Shown here one piece after another: positions 1 to 10,571 of a stretch of 64,000 nucleotides of DNA. The stretch lies in NCBI GenBank assembly GCA_951799405.1, contig OX637333.1, positions 13,949,960 through 14,013,959 on the forward strand. The letters are read 5' to 3'. The DNA comes from Agapetus fuscipes. Taxonomy: Eukaryota > Arthropoda > Insecta > Trichoptera > Glossosomatidae. A program made the translations under genes and the position numbers. The notes below the pieces were generated by a model that searched no databases, was not told the origin of the DNA, and saw only the letters and a list, made by a program, of their open reading frames with translations. How positions within the stretch are numbered: position 1 is the first letter of the stretch; the number at the start of each line of letters is the position of its first letter.

Positions 1-237
1 TAAACATGTTCAGTCGGGAGAAAATAATTGCATATAAGATATGTACTCATACATTGTGTACTGTTTAAATACTGTTAAATTTTCAATCCAGTCAGAGAGC
101 TCGGTAGCCGTGGTGGCTAAGAGAGTAATCCGAATTGATTGGACTAACGCGGGTTCGAATCCCGCTCGGACATTTTGATTGTTAAAAAATTAAAATTCCA
201 AGCGATGGACGACCACGAAGGGTAATATAATAAAGGA
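1..237 (-). mobile_element. Helitron 5' end fragment with tRNA-like segment
   Basis: Read on the minus strand, 237 begins TCCTTTATTATATTAC after a host A, the same 5' terminus as the Helitrons ending at 7162 and starting at 37279. Positions 103-173 contain a tRNA-like segment on the plus strand: an A-box-like tagccgtggtgg and a perfect T-arm, gcggg ttcgaat cccgc. The 5' part cannot pair with the 3' acceptor strand, so it is a tRNA-derived SINE head or relic and not a working tRNA. The left edge of the element is outside the window or lost. Confidence 0.5.
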
Positions 238-585
238 TTATGATTACAATGAGCAAGCCAGTATAACATTATGTCATACTCTACTTATAATTACTGTTTA
301 CTTACTCGCAGTGCTCTTCTGTATAATTGCCATTCTCACTGGTTACCTCCTTCATGTGTTTTACCAGCATGATTATACAAGCAATTAAATATGACATTGA
401 AAATATTCTGCACTCATTGCAAGCTCCTTCGTTAAATTATAATGATTTTATTGTTACATGACTGGGGTATGAATTAAAATTGATTACTTAAGTATGCAAT
501 CCTTGAGTATGTTTTTTTGTTATCTATTTAGTCCCTTGTTATAGACATTTACAGTATTACCGAGTTGAAACAAAAAACGCAGTAA
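238..585. other. Unassigned AT-rich stretch
   Basis: No coding sequence, repeat family or RNA gene recognised. It is plain AT-rich intergenic DNA preceding the minisatellite. Confidence 0.5.
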
Positions 586-758
586 AAAAAGGTCACTTTT
601 GGTTGCTAAGGACCACTTTGATAGTGCACTTTCTACCAGGTACCACTTTGATTGTTTTCTTTCAACAGGGGCAATTTTGAATGTTTTTTTTCAACAAGGG
701 ATCACTTTGTTTTCTCTCAACCAGGGACCACTTCAAATGTTTTATTTCCACCAGGGAT

Positions 759-1015
759 CCTTGACTTACAGGTTGGTATGCGGCTGACCACCCATGCTGT
801 AAAAATGGTTCACTTTGCCAATGTCACCCCTGTCTCAGGGAAGGACGGTAAGAGTTGCAGGGTGTATGACCATTTGAGATTTGGTTTTTATGTTGTAGGT
901 TCACATGAGGCATGTGCAAGCGCAAACTTGTACGTGCCTGGTTGTGAGAATGCATGTAATGTGAATCTCCAATGTCACATATCTTTGCAACTTAGATTAG
1001 ATTAGATTAGATTAG
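759..1015 (+). mobile_element. Family A SINE-like element, complete
   Basis: It starts exactly at CCTTGACTTAcAGGTTGG and ends in (GATTA)n. The flanks repeat gggatc on both sides, consistent with a short target duplication inside the minisatellite. A weak A-box-like TGGTATGCGG and a B-box-like GGTTCACTTTG are visible in the first 60 nt. About 30 relatives occur in the window. Confidence 0.8.
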
Positions 1016-1113
1016 GGATCACTTTTGATGGTTTTCTTCAACCAGGGATCAGCTCTTTGTTTTCTCTCAACCAGGGCTCACTTTGAATGTTTTATTTCCA
1101 CCAGGGATCATTT

Positions 1114-1363
1114 CCTTGACTTATAGGTTGGTATGAGGCTGACCACCCATACTGTAAAAAGATGTCAAAATTGCCAAAATCACCCCTGTTTCAGGGAAGG
1201 TCGGCAAGAGTTGCAGGGTTTATGTTCATTTCAGATTGGGTTTTTATATTGTAGGTATACATGCGGCATGTGTAAGCGCGAAATTATGCTTGTCTGATTG
1301 TGGGAATGCATTTAATATGAATCTCAAATGATATATGTCTTTGCAACTTAGATTTAGATTTAG
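1114..1363 (+). mobile_element. Family A SINE-like element, complete
   Basis: It again begins at CCTTGACTTATAGG and ends in a (GATTTA)n tail. The left flank gggatcattt and right flank gggatcactt form a near-perfect 10-bp target duplication. This is the clearest evidence that the unit inserts by itself. Confidence 0.82.
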
Positions 1364-1795
1364 GGATCACTTTCACTTTCTCTCAACCATGGATCACTTT
1401 GTTTTCTCTCAAACAGGGACCACTTTGAATGTTTTATTTCAACCAGTGACCACTTTTGATGGTTTTCTTCAACCAGGGATCAGCTCTTTGTTTTCTCTCA
1501 ACCAGGGCTCACTTTGAATGTTTTATTTCCCCCAGGGATCACTTTCGTTTTCTCTCAACCAGGGCTCACTTTGAATGTTTTATTTCCACCAGGGATCACT
1601 TTCGTTTTCCTCAACCAGGGCTCACTTTGAATGTTTTATTTCCACCAGGGATCACTTTCGTTTTCCTCAACCAGGGCTCACTTTGAATGTTTTATTTCCC
1701 CCAGGGATCACTTTCGTTTTCTCTCAACCAGGGCTCACTTTGAATGTTTTATTTCCACCAGGGACCACTTTCGTTTTCTCTCAACTGTAACAACG

Positions 1796-2606
1796 TCGGC
1801 TCGACTTGCGTCGAATCTCCGTGGTTTGAGACCCACCGGTTCGCTTCAGGGTGGTATGCGAGCAAGGATGTCCGCCTCTCAGGGTTTTTGGTAGGTGGGT
1901 GAACTACAGTCTGAAATGAAATGTTCGAACTCTACAGCAAAGAGAAACAAAAATAAAAGAGGAATGTGGTTTATTAAAAGACATTATTCTTTACACAGAA
2001 GAACAACATTTAACAGAGGATACAACTCATAGCTCTATTATCAATGAACAATCTCGTAAAACTACGAAAAACCTGTTTAATAAAATTCTCATTATCTAAA
2101 TTTATTTGTTTTATTTAATGTTATTTATAATTCTCACTACCTCAAAGGTAGACATGAACTTTCATAAATAAAACTATAAACAATCTTGAGACTCCATGTT
2201 ATCAACAAGATGGCGTCATGGAACTTTCGAGAAAACAAAATGCTGATTCGTTGTACAAACAAGATGGCATCATAGATCTTTCGAGAAAACAAAATACTTT
2301 TCTCCAACACATAATACAAGCAAGTATTTACTTATTACATTTCAATAATGTCGAATATATAACTCTCGTGGAACAATACTTCAAGCTCAAGTTATCCTCA
2401 TAGAGATGGCAAACATTCAATTTAAATCGATCAATCATTCATGAGAAAATATTATTTTATTTCCAATTATTCAATGCTCTGGTGGGCGGCAAATCAAGGC
2501 TAATTGATTGCATATAAATCTCAATGAATTACAAAAGAATTCCATACACACAGGGCATGCCTTCGCGGGTGAACAACGTGCAAATTTCTAAGAGAAATTA
2601 TTTAAA
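1796..2606. other. Unassigned stretch with a small local duplication
   Basis: Positions 1797-1910 are GC-richer and unrecognised. At 2207-2300 the phrase acaagatggc..tcat followed by ctttcgagaaaacaaaat occurs twice about 60 bp apart. No gene is supported; the short open frames here have no family resemblance. Confidence 0.5.
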
Positions 2607-3177
2607 CTAGGGGCGTTGCCCCTGGCTGCTACGCAGCCCAACCCCTTAACATTCGGAGGATGTGTATATTGCGCATAGTTTCCTTGCGTTAAAATTCGGA
2701 AAACATGTAAAATAAAAACATGCAGCCTTAGTAAAAGAAAATCCACCACCCATACTTTAAAAAATGGTTCACTTTGCAGATTTCAGCTGTGTTTCAGGGA
2801 AGGTTGGGAAGAGTTGCAGGGCTTATGTTCATTTGAGATTGTTTTTTTATGTTGTAAGTCATCATGCATTATGTGTAAGCGCGAACTTACAAATGCCTGC
2901 TTGTGAGAATGCATTTAATATGAATCTCAAATGGTATGTATCTTTGCAACTTAGATTATAGAACTAAACAAAATAATTTCCTTGACTTATAGGTTAGTAT
3001 GTGGCTGTCCACCCATACTGTAAGGAATGGTTCACCATGCAAATTTCATCTCTGTTTGAGGAAAAGTTGCCAAGAGTTGCATTTGAGATTGGGTTTTTAT
3101 GTTGTAAGTCAACATGCATTATGTGTAAGCGCGAACTTACAAATGTCTGCTTGTAGGAATGCATGTAATATGAATCT
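2607..3177 (-). mobile_element. Non-autonomous Helitron, 3' part with two family A units
   Basis: On the minus strand it ends with hairpins GGCTGCGTAGCAGCC and GGGGCAACGCCCC, then CTAG followed by host T, the classic Helitron 3' end. The interior (2742-2956 and 2980-3177, plus strand) consists of two family-A units joined by the linker agaactaaacaaaataattt, which also joins units in the other Helitron copies. The 5' part is cut off where repeat C begins at 3178. Confidence 0.75.
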
Positions 3178-4422
3178 TAAGGGTGATTGAGAGGTCAGCG
3201 CGCCCAACTTTGATGACCGAAATAACCCATATTTTGAATGGTAAGGCAGTATTTTTTCTCCAGTTTAAATTAACACATAAAATAAGGTATTTTTTTCCAT
3301 AAAATACCAATTCAAAATAATTTTATTTACGGAGATACCTTAAATGGAGATTTCCACTGTTCTTATGAATAAATCCTAACTTTTTTTTATTTCAAAACAT
3401 TCATTTTGATTAGTTTTATTTTTTCTAGATGAAAATTATTTTTTTAAACTTTTCATTGATTTTTTATAATTATTTAAAAAGTACCCAAATTTTGCATACG
3501 ATCGTGTAGCTAAAATTGCATTATAATGGTATATTTTCTTTTTAGGATTTGAAGTAATATTTTTTATGTTTGTAATGCAATACTTGTTTTATTTTTTCTC
3601 CTCCAAGTAATATTTAATAATGGAAAAAGAAAGAGTTCCATACACAATTTTGACTGATTTCAGCGCCATGCGGCCGCTCCGGGAACCTTAGAAAATAATA
3701 ATTATTCGCGGAGCATTGGCAAAACAAAATTTATTTCGCTGGCTTTACAAAGTTCATATTCAAGAAAATAAAACTTAACGTTGTTACTCGAATAAATCGT
3801 TTTGTCAAAATACATCAAAATTATAACGCAAACTTAAAGCGCTGTATAAGACCTAATAGGTTTTTTGTTTACGTTATGATTGAGTTAAAACGTAAAATGT
3901 CATACTACATATGTGAAAAGACATAGCGACATTGACATAATATATAACTCTAATATACCTATAACTCTGCTAACACAGGAGTTCTCGTGTTTTAAACGTA
4001 AAACATTGTTCATTTTATTATAATATATAGAAATTGAGACGCTCGTGAGAGGTGCTGCTTTATTCTTGATACATTATGTGTATGCGCCGCGGCTCAGTTA
4101 AAACGTTGACTTTCATACTTGGAGTTTAACTTTCACGTGTTCGCGTCGCTTTGAAACCAAATAATAATACTATTATTATTAGTCTATTGGGTGTGGGAGC
4201 TTCCAAATTATTATAGAAATCGAAAACCTTTTTTGGAAATTGTAAATTATCTAGATGTTTATTTTTAAATGTAATTTGTTGTGTATATTCATTGACTTAT
4301 AGGTTGATTTGCGGCTGACCACCCATGTTGTAGAAAATGGTTCTGCGTGTAAAACGTGTTGTGAGAATGCATCTAATGTGAATCCCCAATGTTGCATATC
4401 TTTACAACTTAGATTAGATTAG
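3178..4422 (+). repeat. Repeat C, copy 1, ending in a shortened family A unit
   Basis: It starts aagggtgattgagaggtcag and shares about 1.2 kb with 43430-44600, and about 0.9 kb with the inverted copy at 24828-25765. The middle part (about 3640-4010) is diverged here. Its 3' end (4290-4422) is a family-A unit with an internal deletion, ending TTAGATTAGATTAGA. No open reading frame or terminal inverted repeat was found. It may be a 3' region of a retroelement or a composite; class unknown. Confidence 0.7.
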
Positions 4423-4444
4423 AATGTTATTAATTACACGCATA

Positions 4445-4695
4445 CCTCGACTTATAGGTTGGTATGGCGCTGACCACACATACTGTAAAAAATAGTTCAG
4501 TTGCTCAATGTCACCCCTGTTCCAGGGAAGGTCGGCAAAAGTTGCAGGGCTTATGTTCATTTGAGGTTTTAATTTTTAATTACTAGTACACACTCAGCAT
4601 TTGTATGTGCGAACTTACAAGTGTCTGTTTGTGGGCATGCATTTGATATGTGTTTTGAATGTTAATATATCTTTGCACTATAGATTGCAGATTAT
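4445..4695 (+). mobile_element. Family A element, diverged
   Basis: It begins cctcgacttataggttgg and carries the conserved cacccctgttccagggaagg core. It ends in a degraded tail (actatagattgcagatta). Confidence 0.75.
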
Positions 4696-5082
4696 TATTG
4701 AACTTTCGTACTTTTTTACTGTATTTGAAGAAATTTGAAAGACATTGAATATATAAATGAATATAAGCCCTACAACTTTAGCCGACCTTTCCTGACACAG
4801 GGGTGACATTGGCAAAGTGAACCGGCAAAGTTTTGCGCTTGATAACCACAATCTATAATCTAAGTTGAAAAGGTATGTTAACATTTAAGATTCATATAAA
4901 GTGCATTCTCACAAGCACACACTTGTAAAATCGCACTAACAAATGCTGCATGTGTATTTACAAATTGAAACCAAAACCTAAAATCAACCAATCTATCAAT
5001 CGAGGATCTGGTATATTTAGTATTTACTGGTTATATACTTATATACATACATATATATATTTTTTTTAATTAAAAAAAAAAT

Positions 5083-5310
5083 TGTGAAGAGGAATGCAAT
5101 TCACCAACCTATTCTGCCTGGCCAGAAACAGGTATTAATATCATCATTTAATAATTCATTATTGTTTATTATTAATGAATGATTAAATAATAATTACCCA
5201 ATAGCATCTGTTGAACCAGGGTCAAAGTTAAAGTCAAGTGACCCAAGCGGGGATCGAACCAACGTTGTTCCATTCGAAACACGCTAGAAAGATCAGCCCT
5301 CTTGGCCCCC
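5083..5310 (-). mobile_element. SINE 2, tRNA-derived
   Basis: Read on the minus strand: a tRNA-like head with tagccgcgggggcc and the B box ggttcgatccccgc. Then comes a body with ctttgaccctggttcaacag and taatgaattatt motifs, and a 3' end acctgtttctggccaggca...cctcttcac. The same 3' body occurs at 42541-42608 and 51505-51660. Confidence 0.65.
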
Positions 5311-5345
5311 GCGGCTATAACCCCGACAAAGGATAAATTACAAGG

Positions 5346-5438
5346 ATAAATGGTATATTTTGTGTGCTCCGCTAGCATTCGAATCCACAACCTTCCATTC
5401 AGAGTCCGAAGTGTTACTACTGCACTACGGACTGATAA
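5346..5438 (-). mobile_element. SINE 1 fragment (tRNA-like head)
   Basis: On the minus strand it shows the A-box region gtagtgcagtagtaacac and the B box ggattcgaatgc, followed by tagcggagcacacaaaatat. It is nearly the same as 46378-46470 in the second D block, so it was inserted before that block was duplicated. Confidence 0.7.
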
Positions 5439-5744
5439 GATATAAAAGAAGATAAAAACTTATAAATAAAATGAAAATATTTTTATGGCCAAACTTTATT
5501 AATACACTGGTTTGCTATCGCTAGGACCTACACTTTGAAAATATAAAAAAAATACGTACATATACAAAAGATCCGCATCGCACCCTTAATCGTAAAGAGC
5601 AATAACTCCGAAATTGGGAAAATCGATTTTGATGTAGAAACGCCATAAAAATGTGAAAAGAAAAGCTGGAATGTGACAGTCGTTCAATTTGGACGAATAT
5701 GAATAGGTACATTAACAAGAATAAATAATATTAGGATGATTTAT

Positions 5745-6003
5745 TTGGTAAGCGTTGTTTTTGTGTGTATTACACCTCAAGAGCCCCCTGCGAGCTTGGT
5801 CGTCGCTGTAGAAAGCGCCAATTCTCAAGCAAGACCCAGTTGTTGTAAAATTGGTCTTTGGTAAAGGCTTATGAATTTTTCAACCCAGCGAAGAGTAAAT
5901 TTGGAAATATAAATGTTATATTTTTGTGCTCCGCCGGGATCCGAATCCACAACCTTCCATTTACGAGTCCGAAGTGTTGCCACTGGACTACGGACCGGTC
6001 CAA
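5745..6003 (-). mobile_element. SINE 1, full-length tRNA-derived SINE
   Basis: On the minus strand: ccggtccgtagtccagtgg (A box), then gtggattcggatccc (B box), the gcggagcacaaaaatat spacer, the body with aagcaagacc reversed, and the 3' end gctcttgaggtgtaatacac. That 3' end matches the 3' end of the L2/CR1-like LINEs at 18363-22042 and 27618-28432. Immediately upstream (6009-6095) is a 5S rRNA-like segment. Confidence 0.8.
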
Positions 6004-6008
6004 GAAAT

Positions 6009-6095
6009 GCCAACAACACGCGGTGTACCTAGCGGGCACCCATCCAAGTAGCATCCGCGCCCAATGTAGCTTAACTTCGGTGATCTGTAAAGAAC
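6009..6095 (-). pseudogene. 5S rRNA-derived segment heading SINE 1
   Basis: Read on the minus strand: gatcaccgaagttaagc, then gggcgcgg, cttggatggg, and finally caccgcgtgttgttggc. These match eukaryotic 5S rRNA from about nt 40 to its 3' end, including the internal-promoter C box region (ttggatgggtgcccgc). The first ~40 nt of 5S are not recognisable. It runs straight into the tRNA-like head of SINE 1, so it may be part of a 5S/tRNA chimeric SINE rather than a stray rRNA pseudogene. Confidence 0.8.
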
Positions 6096-6357
6096 TTTAA
6101 TCTGAGTTTATTACTAAAAGTTAAGTAAATTCAAGTGATGGTAATTGCTATACAAAATTAAAGGTTGAAATCTACTTTTAGATTCATTTCTTATATTTTG
6201 AGAAAAAAAGGCCATTTTACCGGTTTTTTGTACATTAGTGCAACAAGTCAAACATGCAAAACATCAAACGTAATTTCCCATCATTCTTATTTTTGGACTT
6301 ATTGTTCTTTAATTAGAAGCGTGCGATATATGAAAAAAAATATCCACATAATATATT

Positions 6358-6812
6358 GTGTGAGATAGACGAAACAGTACTTTGGCATGCCTTTGTTAAA
6401 ACGACAAAACATGCTCTGGGCACACGTTCCTCGTGTCGATTCAAAATGCAAAAAAAGTTAAATAATTCTAACATAGAATAATACTTGTGTCAAATCATTT
6501 CTTTTTGCAATTTTTGATGCATAACTTACTATATGAGCCATGCGGTCGTAAATACTCAACAATAGCGTTTAAACACAAGTTTATTAAAACTAAAACGCTC
6601 GCTAAGAGTGTCAAGATAATTTACATTATTTTTTTATGAAACGTAATGCTTGAGTAAGCACATTAAGTTATATACTTCAGCAACGACATCTGGCCATGAT
6701 CAGTCAAAGTTATTTGACATAAAATTACGATTTTAGTTTCATAAAACTTATTAAAGAGGTTCTTTAGTCCCGATATTAATAATCTTCTTAAGCTCTCGTA
6801 TAACCTTAAATG
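6358..6812 (+). repeat. Repeat D block, copy 1 (right half)
   Basis: It begins tgtgtgagatagacgaaaca and ends ctctcgtataaccttaa. It is nearly the same as 46592-47043, and a more diverged inverted copy lies at about 16345-16625. It contains no open frame and no clear terminal repeats. Confidence 0.75.
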
Positions 6813-7162
6813 TAATATATCTTTGCAACTTAGATTACAGATTTAAATCCATTTTTATTTCGTTTGTTTTTTTTTAAATTTTGAATCAAATAAAAGAAAA
6901 TATAAAAAAACTTTCTAATTTTGCCGCTAGATGTCAATATAGTTTCATACGTATTTCGATATAAAAACAAAAGGGTCTATAAGGGTTTATAAGTGTATTT
7001 TAGTATGGAATTCAAACACGTACGCGAATAGTACAATTTTGCAGCATATATCCAAAATTTGATTTTCCATACATCGCGAATGTATTTCATCTGCTGTGAT
7101 GGCATTAATTTTGAAAATCGAAACTCAAAGCGAATGACGACGGCCTGGAGTAATATAAAGGA
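6806..7162 (-). mobile_element. Helitron 5' end fragment (with family A tail)
   Basis: The minus-strand 5' terminus at 7162 reads TCCTTTATATTACTCC after a host A. The interior matches 37279-37605 and 22425-22617, with the shared motifs gccgctagatgtcaatat and cgtacgcgaatagtac. The left edge is the 3' tail of a family-A unit (gcaacttagattacagattt). Confidence 0.65.
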
Positions 7163-8018
7163 TATGTAGATCCAAATCTAAATTAAAGTTAAATGATTTC
7201 AGACAATAACAATTAAAGGCTTACAGATGATGATTGAAACTATCGTGCCTGGACACGTTTTTTTTTTTGAAGGGAATCCCGTAAAAAAAAAAGATAAATG
7301 AAATCAATCATTAATCTGATTTGAATAATCCACAATTTGACAGCTAATTGGACTTAAACAATAGTAATCAGATGCTTACTGAGAAGTAAATGCAAGGTTA
7401 CAAGCGTACACGCGCGACAAACCCACGCGGAATACTTCGTGACAAAATTCAAAAGTTCAGTTCAATTAAATCACAAATTCTGTGAAAAAAAATCACCAAA
7501 ATGTATCAACAGACATTATAAACAATATGGGATATCAATTATCTAACAACCCAAGCAGATGACTATAGATTAATCAAAAAACATCTCAAAAGTCAAAGAT
7601 GGCTTCCACGAAATGCGTTCGCCTTTTAAAACATTCTAGAATTAAATACCAATAATTATATCAAAGATTAAATATACGAGTTGGAGTTATTACGGGAGTT
7701 TTGGATAGGAGCTTGGACGGCATTTGGAAAGGATGGGAATTTTTACTTGATACTACATGGTGAAAAGTCGCATCGCCATGACTCTTGTCCGTCCAACTGG
7801 TCCTCTCGCTTCGCTCGTTCGGAAAAGAATGATGTAGTTCGCCGGCCTCTCGACCCGCGCCGTCTTCGGGTTGCGGTCCGCACTCGGCAAGCTCCGTCTA
7901 GCCTCGGAGGTGACGTCATTGCTTACAGCGCTTTCATACCAATTTGTAGGGTTGGTACTGTCTCCTGTCAATCGCTTCGGCGCGGAATTTAAATATGCCA
8001 TACACCTATCGCGACACA
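7163..8018. other. Unassigned, including a GC-rich patch
   Basis: 7163-7680 is featureless AT-rich DNA. 7750-8000 is distinctly GC-richer (cgccggcctctcgacccgcg, ctagcctcggaggtgacgtc) with open frames on both strands, but none resembles a known protein and no splice or start context stands out. No function is assigned. Confidence 0.4.
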
Positions 8019-8137
8019 ACCAGGGCTCACTTTGAATGTTTTATTTCCACCAGGGATCACTTTCGTTTTCTCTCAACCAGGGGCCACTTTGATTGTTATC
8101 GTTCAACAAGGCAACACTTTGAATGTTTTGATTTAGG
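8019..8137 (+). repeat. Second block of the 57-bp minisatellite
   Basis: Two units of the ccagggctcactttgaatg / ccagggatcactttcg pattern, 6 kb from the main array, ending in a degenerate unit (caacactttgaatgttttga). Confidence 0.8.
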
Positions 8138-8754
8138 AATTGTAGGTGAGATCCTTTATGACTCATTCTGAGTAACAGTGCCAAAAGATTAAAAAAGAAA
8201 GACAAGACAGACTATTTATGTAAAAATCATTTTGTTTCAAATCAAAAAGGATACAAACTCATTTATTAATATACAGGTTTCTATGTATAATAATTATTAC
8301 TAGACAATTCTATAAAAAAATTGAGTCTTTCAAAATCTATTAAAGACAGACCTACCAACTGCTCATGATAAAAAAGATGCAGTTGGAAAAATGTTGCCAG
8401 TTAAACAAAACAAAATGGAGGACTTTCATTTAAATCTAATGTAATCTTTACTAGTACAATAAATGTACAAGCTAGAAACCAAAACTAGTTGGAATAGGTT
8501 TTTGAAATACAAGTTATAGGTATGTCATTAAAAACTACTTATATGTTGTGTTTTTGGAACTGATTCTTTAAAGGAAAGGTCATTCGATCCAGAATTCTTT
8601 TGTGACCATTGAGTAATATACTATTTAAATTTAATAAAAACTGCAAAAACTATTAGAATTTTCAAGATAAATATGAAATTATAATTATATATCACTTGTG
8701 ATAGATAGTATTCACTAAAATCCTTGTCAATATTGCAACATGTTCCATGTCCAA
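8138..8754. other. Unassigned AT-rich stretch
   Basis: No gene or repeat recognised. It could hold part of the ferritin 3' flank. Confidence 0.4.
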
Positions 8755-9111
8755 AAAAATACAAAAGAAAACAAGAGGCATTCAAGATGTGGATTTGGAG
8801 GAAAACCAAGACATCATGGGTCGAAAGTCCAACAAAAAAGTGTACCAGAAAGTAGAAGAAAGATGACAGCTTCTTAGTCAAATTGCCAAGTGAAAAGCAA
8901 ACTAATAAGACACGCCTTTACACAAAGCACTTTTTTTAACAACATCTTTGAAAGAAAAATCTTGGGAAGACAAACTAGAGGTCACCCAAGAACTTCATAC
9001 TTCCAGGATTTGAAACGGCTTGTGGATGTATTGTCCTATTCGAAGCTCAAGGGGATAGCAACTAAGAGAGGCAGATGGATAGCACAACAAGACATTGTTT
9101 TTACAAGATGA
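8755..9111 (+). pseudogene. RTE-like LINE reverse transcriptase C-terminal remnant
   Basis: The frame at 8890-9111 reads KLIRHAFTQSTFFNNIFERK, then RQTRGHPRTSYFQDL and RGRWIAQQD. This is the basic 'RGRPR..Y..D' tail region typical of RTE-like LINE polymerases. Only about 70 residues survive, and the upstream part is out of frame. It lies in the opposite orientation to ferritin, just beyond its 3' end. Confidence 0.6.
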
Positions 9112-9241
9112 TAATGGTGTGGCACGTCTAAAACCTTTAATTTTGGAGCATTTTCATTGAAAACAATTGGAGAAGACATTGGAACCTATTGCGATATTAA
9201 TGTAGATACTCGAATTTGACTTAAACATATGTCGGTGTTGT

Positions 9242-9400
9242 TTAGACCATCTGCGCACCGAGCAGTTTCTTGTCGAACAGGAATTCAGCAATGTTGCCAT
9301 GGGTCTCGATCATGCGGCCCAGCAGAGCAGATTTGCCGGCCAGGTCGCGGGTGCCCTTGTGCTGTTCGTCCAAGAAGTCGGCAGTCAGGTAGTCCACCAG
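9242..9400 (-). CDS. Fer1HCH: Ferritin exon 5: helices D and E, stop codon
   Basis: 159 nt including the TAA stop (9242-9244), after acceptor ATGTTTCAG. It encodes LVDYLTADFLDEQHKGTRDL and ends EFLFDKKLLGAQMV. The helix D Gln in DEQHKG matches the ferroxidase glutamine, and LFDKKLLG is a conserved insect HCH C-terminus. The 3' UTR runs left. The nearest poly(A)-signal-like hexamer on this strand is ATTAAA at 9136-9141, but the true 3' end is not established. Confidence 0.93.
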   Translation of the reverse strand: MVDYLTADFLDEQHKGTRDLAGKSALLGRMIETHGNIAEFLFDKKLLGAQMV

Positions 9401-9436
9401 CTGAAACATTTAAAGACATTTCAATACATGAGATTC

Positions 9437-9637
9437 TATTCTCAATCAAGACCCAGTTTCTGTAAGGCTGGATGGACCCATGGTGACCAGTCTTTGGTAA
9501 AGGCAGATGAATTTTTCAAAGCAGAGAAGAACCAATTTTGAAAGTTAAATGATCCGCCAGGAATCAAACCCACTACCTTCGGACTACGAGTCTGAAGCAT
9601 TGTTAACCAATAGATTTCAGACTGGTCGTTTTAGAAA
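9437..9637 (-). mobile_element. SINE 1 copy inside ferritin intron 4
   Basis: On the minus strand it has a decayed tRNA-like head (the ggtttgattcc B box and a cagtctgaaatctattgg A-box region) followed by the SINE 1 body (gatgaatttttcaaagcaga reversed; caagacccagtttctgtaag). It makes up most of the 342-nt intron, and the flanking splice sites are intact. Confidence 0.7.
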
Positions 9638-9742
9638 GCAATGAAGGGATGTTGAGACATCAATGTCGCAGGAATGAGACTTTCAGTCAGAACAAATCTA
9701 GAGAGAGAAAAAGGAGGAATAGAAATGTTTGTCATGTCTCAC

Positions 9743-9901
9743 ATGGTAGTCATTGGTGGCGTCGTCTCCCTCGCAAGTCTGCAGCAGGCTGCGCACGCTG
9801 CGAGTAACAGCTGCCTCCATGCTGACGGCAAACTGGAGAGCGTCCTGGGCTTTGCCAGAGTCCACCACAAAGGACATGCGGTTCTCCTGGTCACACACAA
9901 T
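9743..9901 (-). CDS. Fer1HCH: Ferritin exon 4: helix C
   Basis: 159 nt, 53 codons, from acceptor TATTTCAG to donor CAT|GTGAGA, phase 0 on both sides. It encodes IVCDQENRMSFVVDSGKAQD, then FAVSMEAAVTRSVRSL, and ends TNDYH. The Glu in SMEAAV matches the ferroxidase Glu of helix C. The phrase TRSVRSLLQTCE is typical of insect heavy-chain ferritins. It is separated from exon 5 by the shortest intron of the gene (342 nt), which nevertheless holds a SINE. Confidence 0.93.
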
Positions 9902-10241
9902 CTGAAATACAGAGACAGTAATTGTAGCTGAGGTAATAAGCAGATGGTAATAAGCAGGTAATAAGCAGATACAGATACACTGCTAAAATGAATTGCTATC
10001 TTACTTCTGCTATTTCTCATTGGTAGAGTGAAACAATTCCCACATCTGATGATCAAAGAATTTTAATCAACATTTTTTAAATGACTTATTTGACGACTGT
10101 CTCCCGCCAGTAAAAATCTTGGCTGGCGCGGTAAATTTAAATTGGCTGCAAGGCGGTAAGTTTAAATTTGGATACGGTTTGAAAATATTTATGAGTAATC
10201 TTAGTATGAAAATCTTGTGATTTTACTTATAGCCCTTATTT

Positions 10242-10488
10242 TCTATAATCTATAATCTAAGTTGCAAGGATATATTCATTCAAAGCTCTCAGATGTATGC
10301 CCACAAACAAACACGTGTAGTTCGCGCTTACAAATGCTGATTGTGTACTTACAAATAAAATCCAAACCTCAAATGAACATAAGCCCTGCAACTCTTGCCA
10401 ACATTCCCTGAAACAGGGGTGCCATTGGCAAAGTGAACCATTTTTTACAGTATGGGTGGTCAGCCTCATACCAACCTATAAGTCAAGG
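10242..10488 (-). mobile_element. Family A element, complete, in ferritin intron 3
   Basis: On the minus strand it begins CCTTGACTTATAGGTTGGTA and ends in a (TTATAGA)n tail. It belongs to the subtype with tttgtaagcgcgaactacac and gagagctttgaatgaa, shared with 28961, 31057 and 37014. Confidence 0.8.
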
Positions 10489-10571
10489 AATGTAAAAAAA
10501 TGTGACGGCACCCAGCCGGGTTGCTAGGGAGAAAGCTTATTGTTTGCATAAGACTCTAAGTTGATCTTTAA

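Larger units (their letters stand above)
586..1790 (+). repeat. Minisatellite, 56/57-bp unit made of two ~28-bp halves
   Basis: The unit alternates ccagggctcactttgaatg plus ttttatttcca with ccagggatcactttcg plus ttttctctcaa. The marker gggctcactttg recurs at 1505, 1562, 1618, 1674 and 1731. Units before 1364 are more diverged. Two family-A insertions (759-1015 and 1114-1363) interrupt the array, each flanked by a duplication of the array motif gggatc. A small separate block of the same units lies at 8019-8137. Short open frames here only reflect the repeat period. Confidence 0.9.
4757..5572. repeat. Repeat D block, copy 1 (left half)
   Basis: This is homologous to 46098-46592. It contains nested minus-strand family-A pieces (4757-5013), then a minus-strand SINE 2 (5083-5310) that is missing from the other copy, a SINE 1 head (5346-5438), and a tail ending aaaaaatacgta. 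The other half of the block resumes at 6358. About 785 bp, including a SINE 1 with a 5S-like head, lies in between in this copy only. Confidence 0.75.

Noticed and set aside
103..173. tRNA gene candidate
   Set aside because: The T-arm and B box are perfect, but the 5' strand cannot form an acceptor stem with the 3' strand. It is treated as a tRNA-derived relic.
7681..8019. Overlapping open frames on both strands in a GC-rich patch
   Set aside because: No recognisable family and no splice or start context; openness is explained by GC content.
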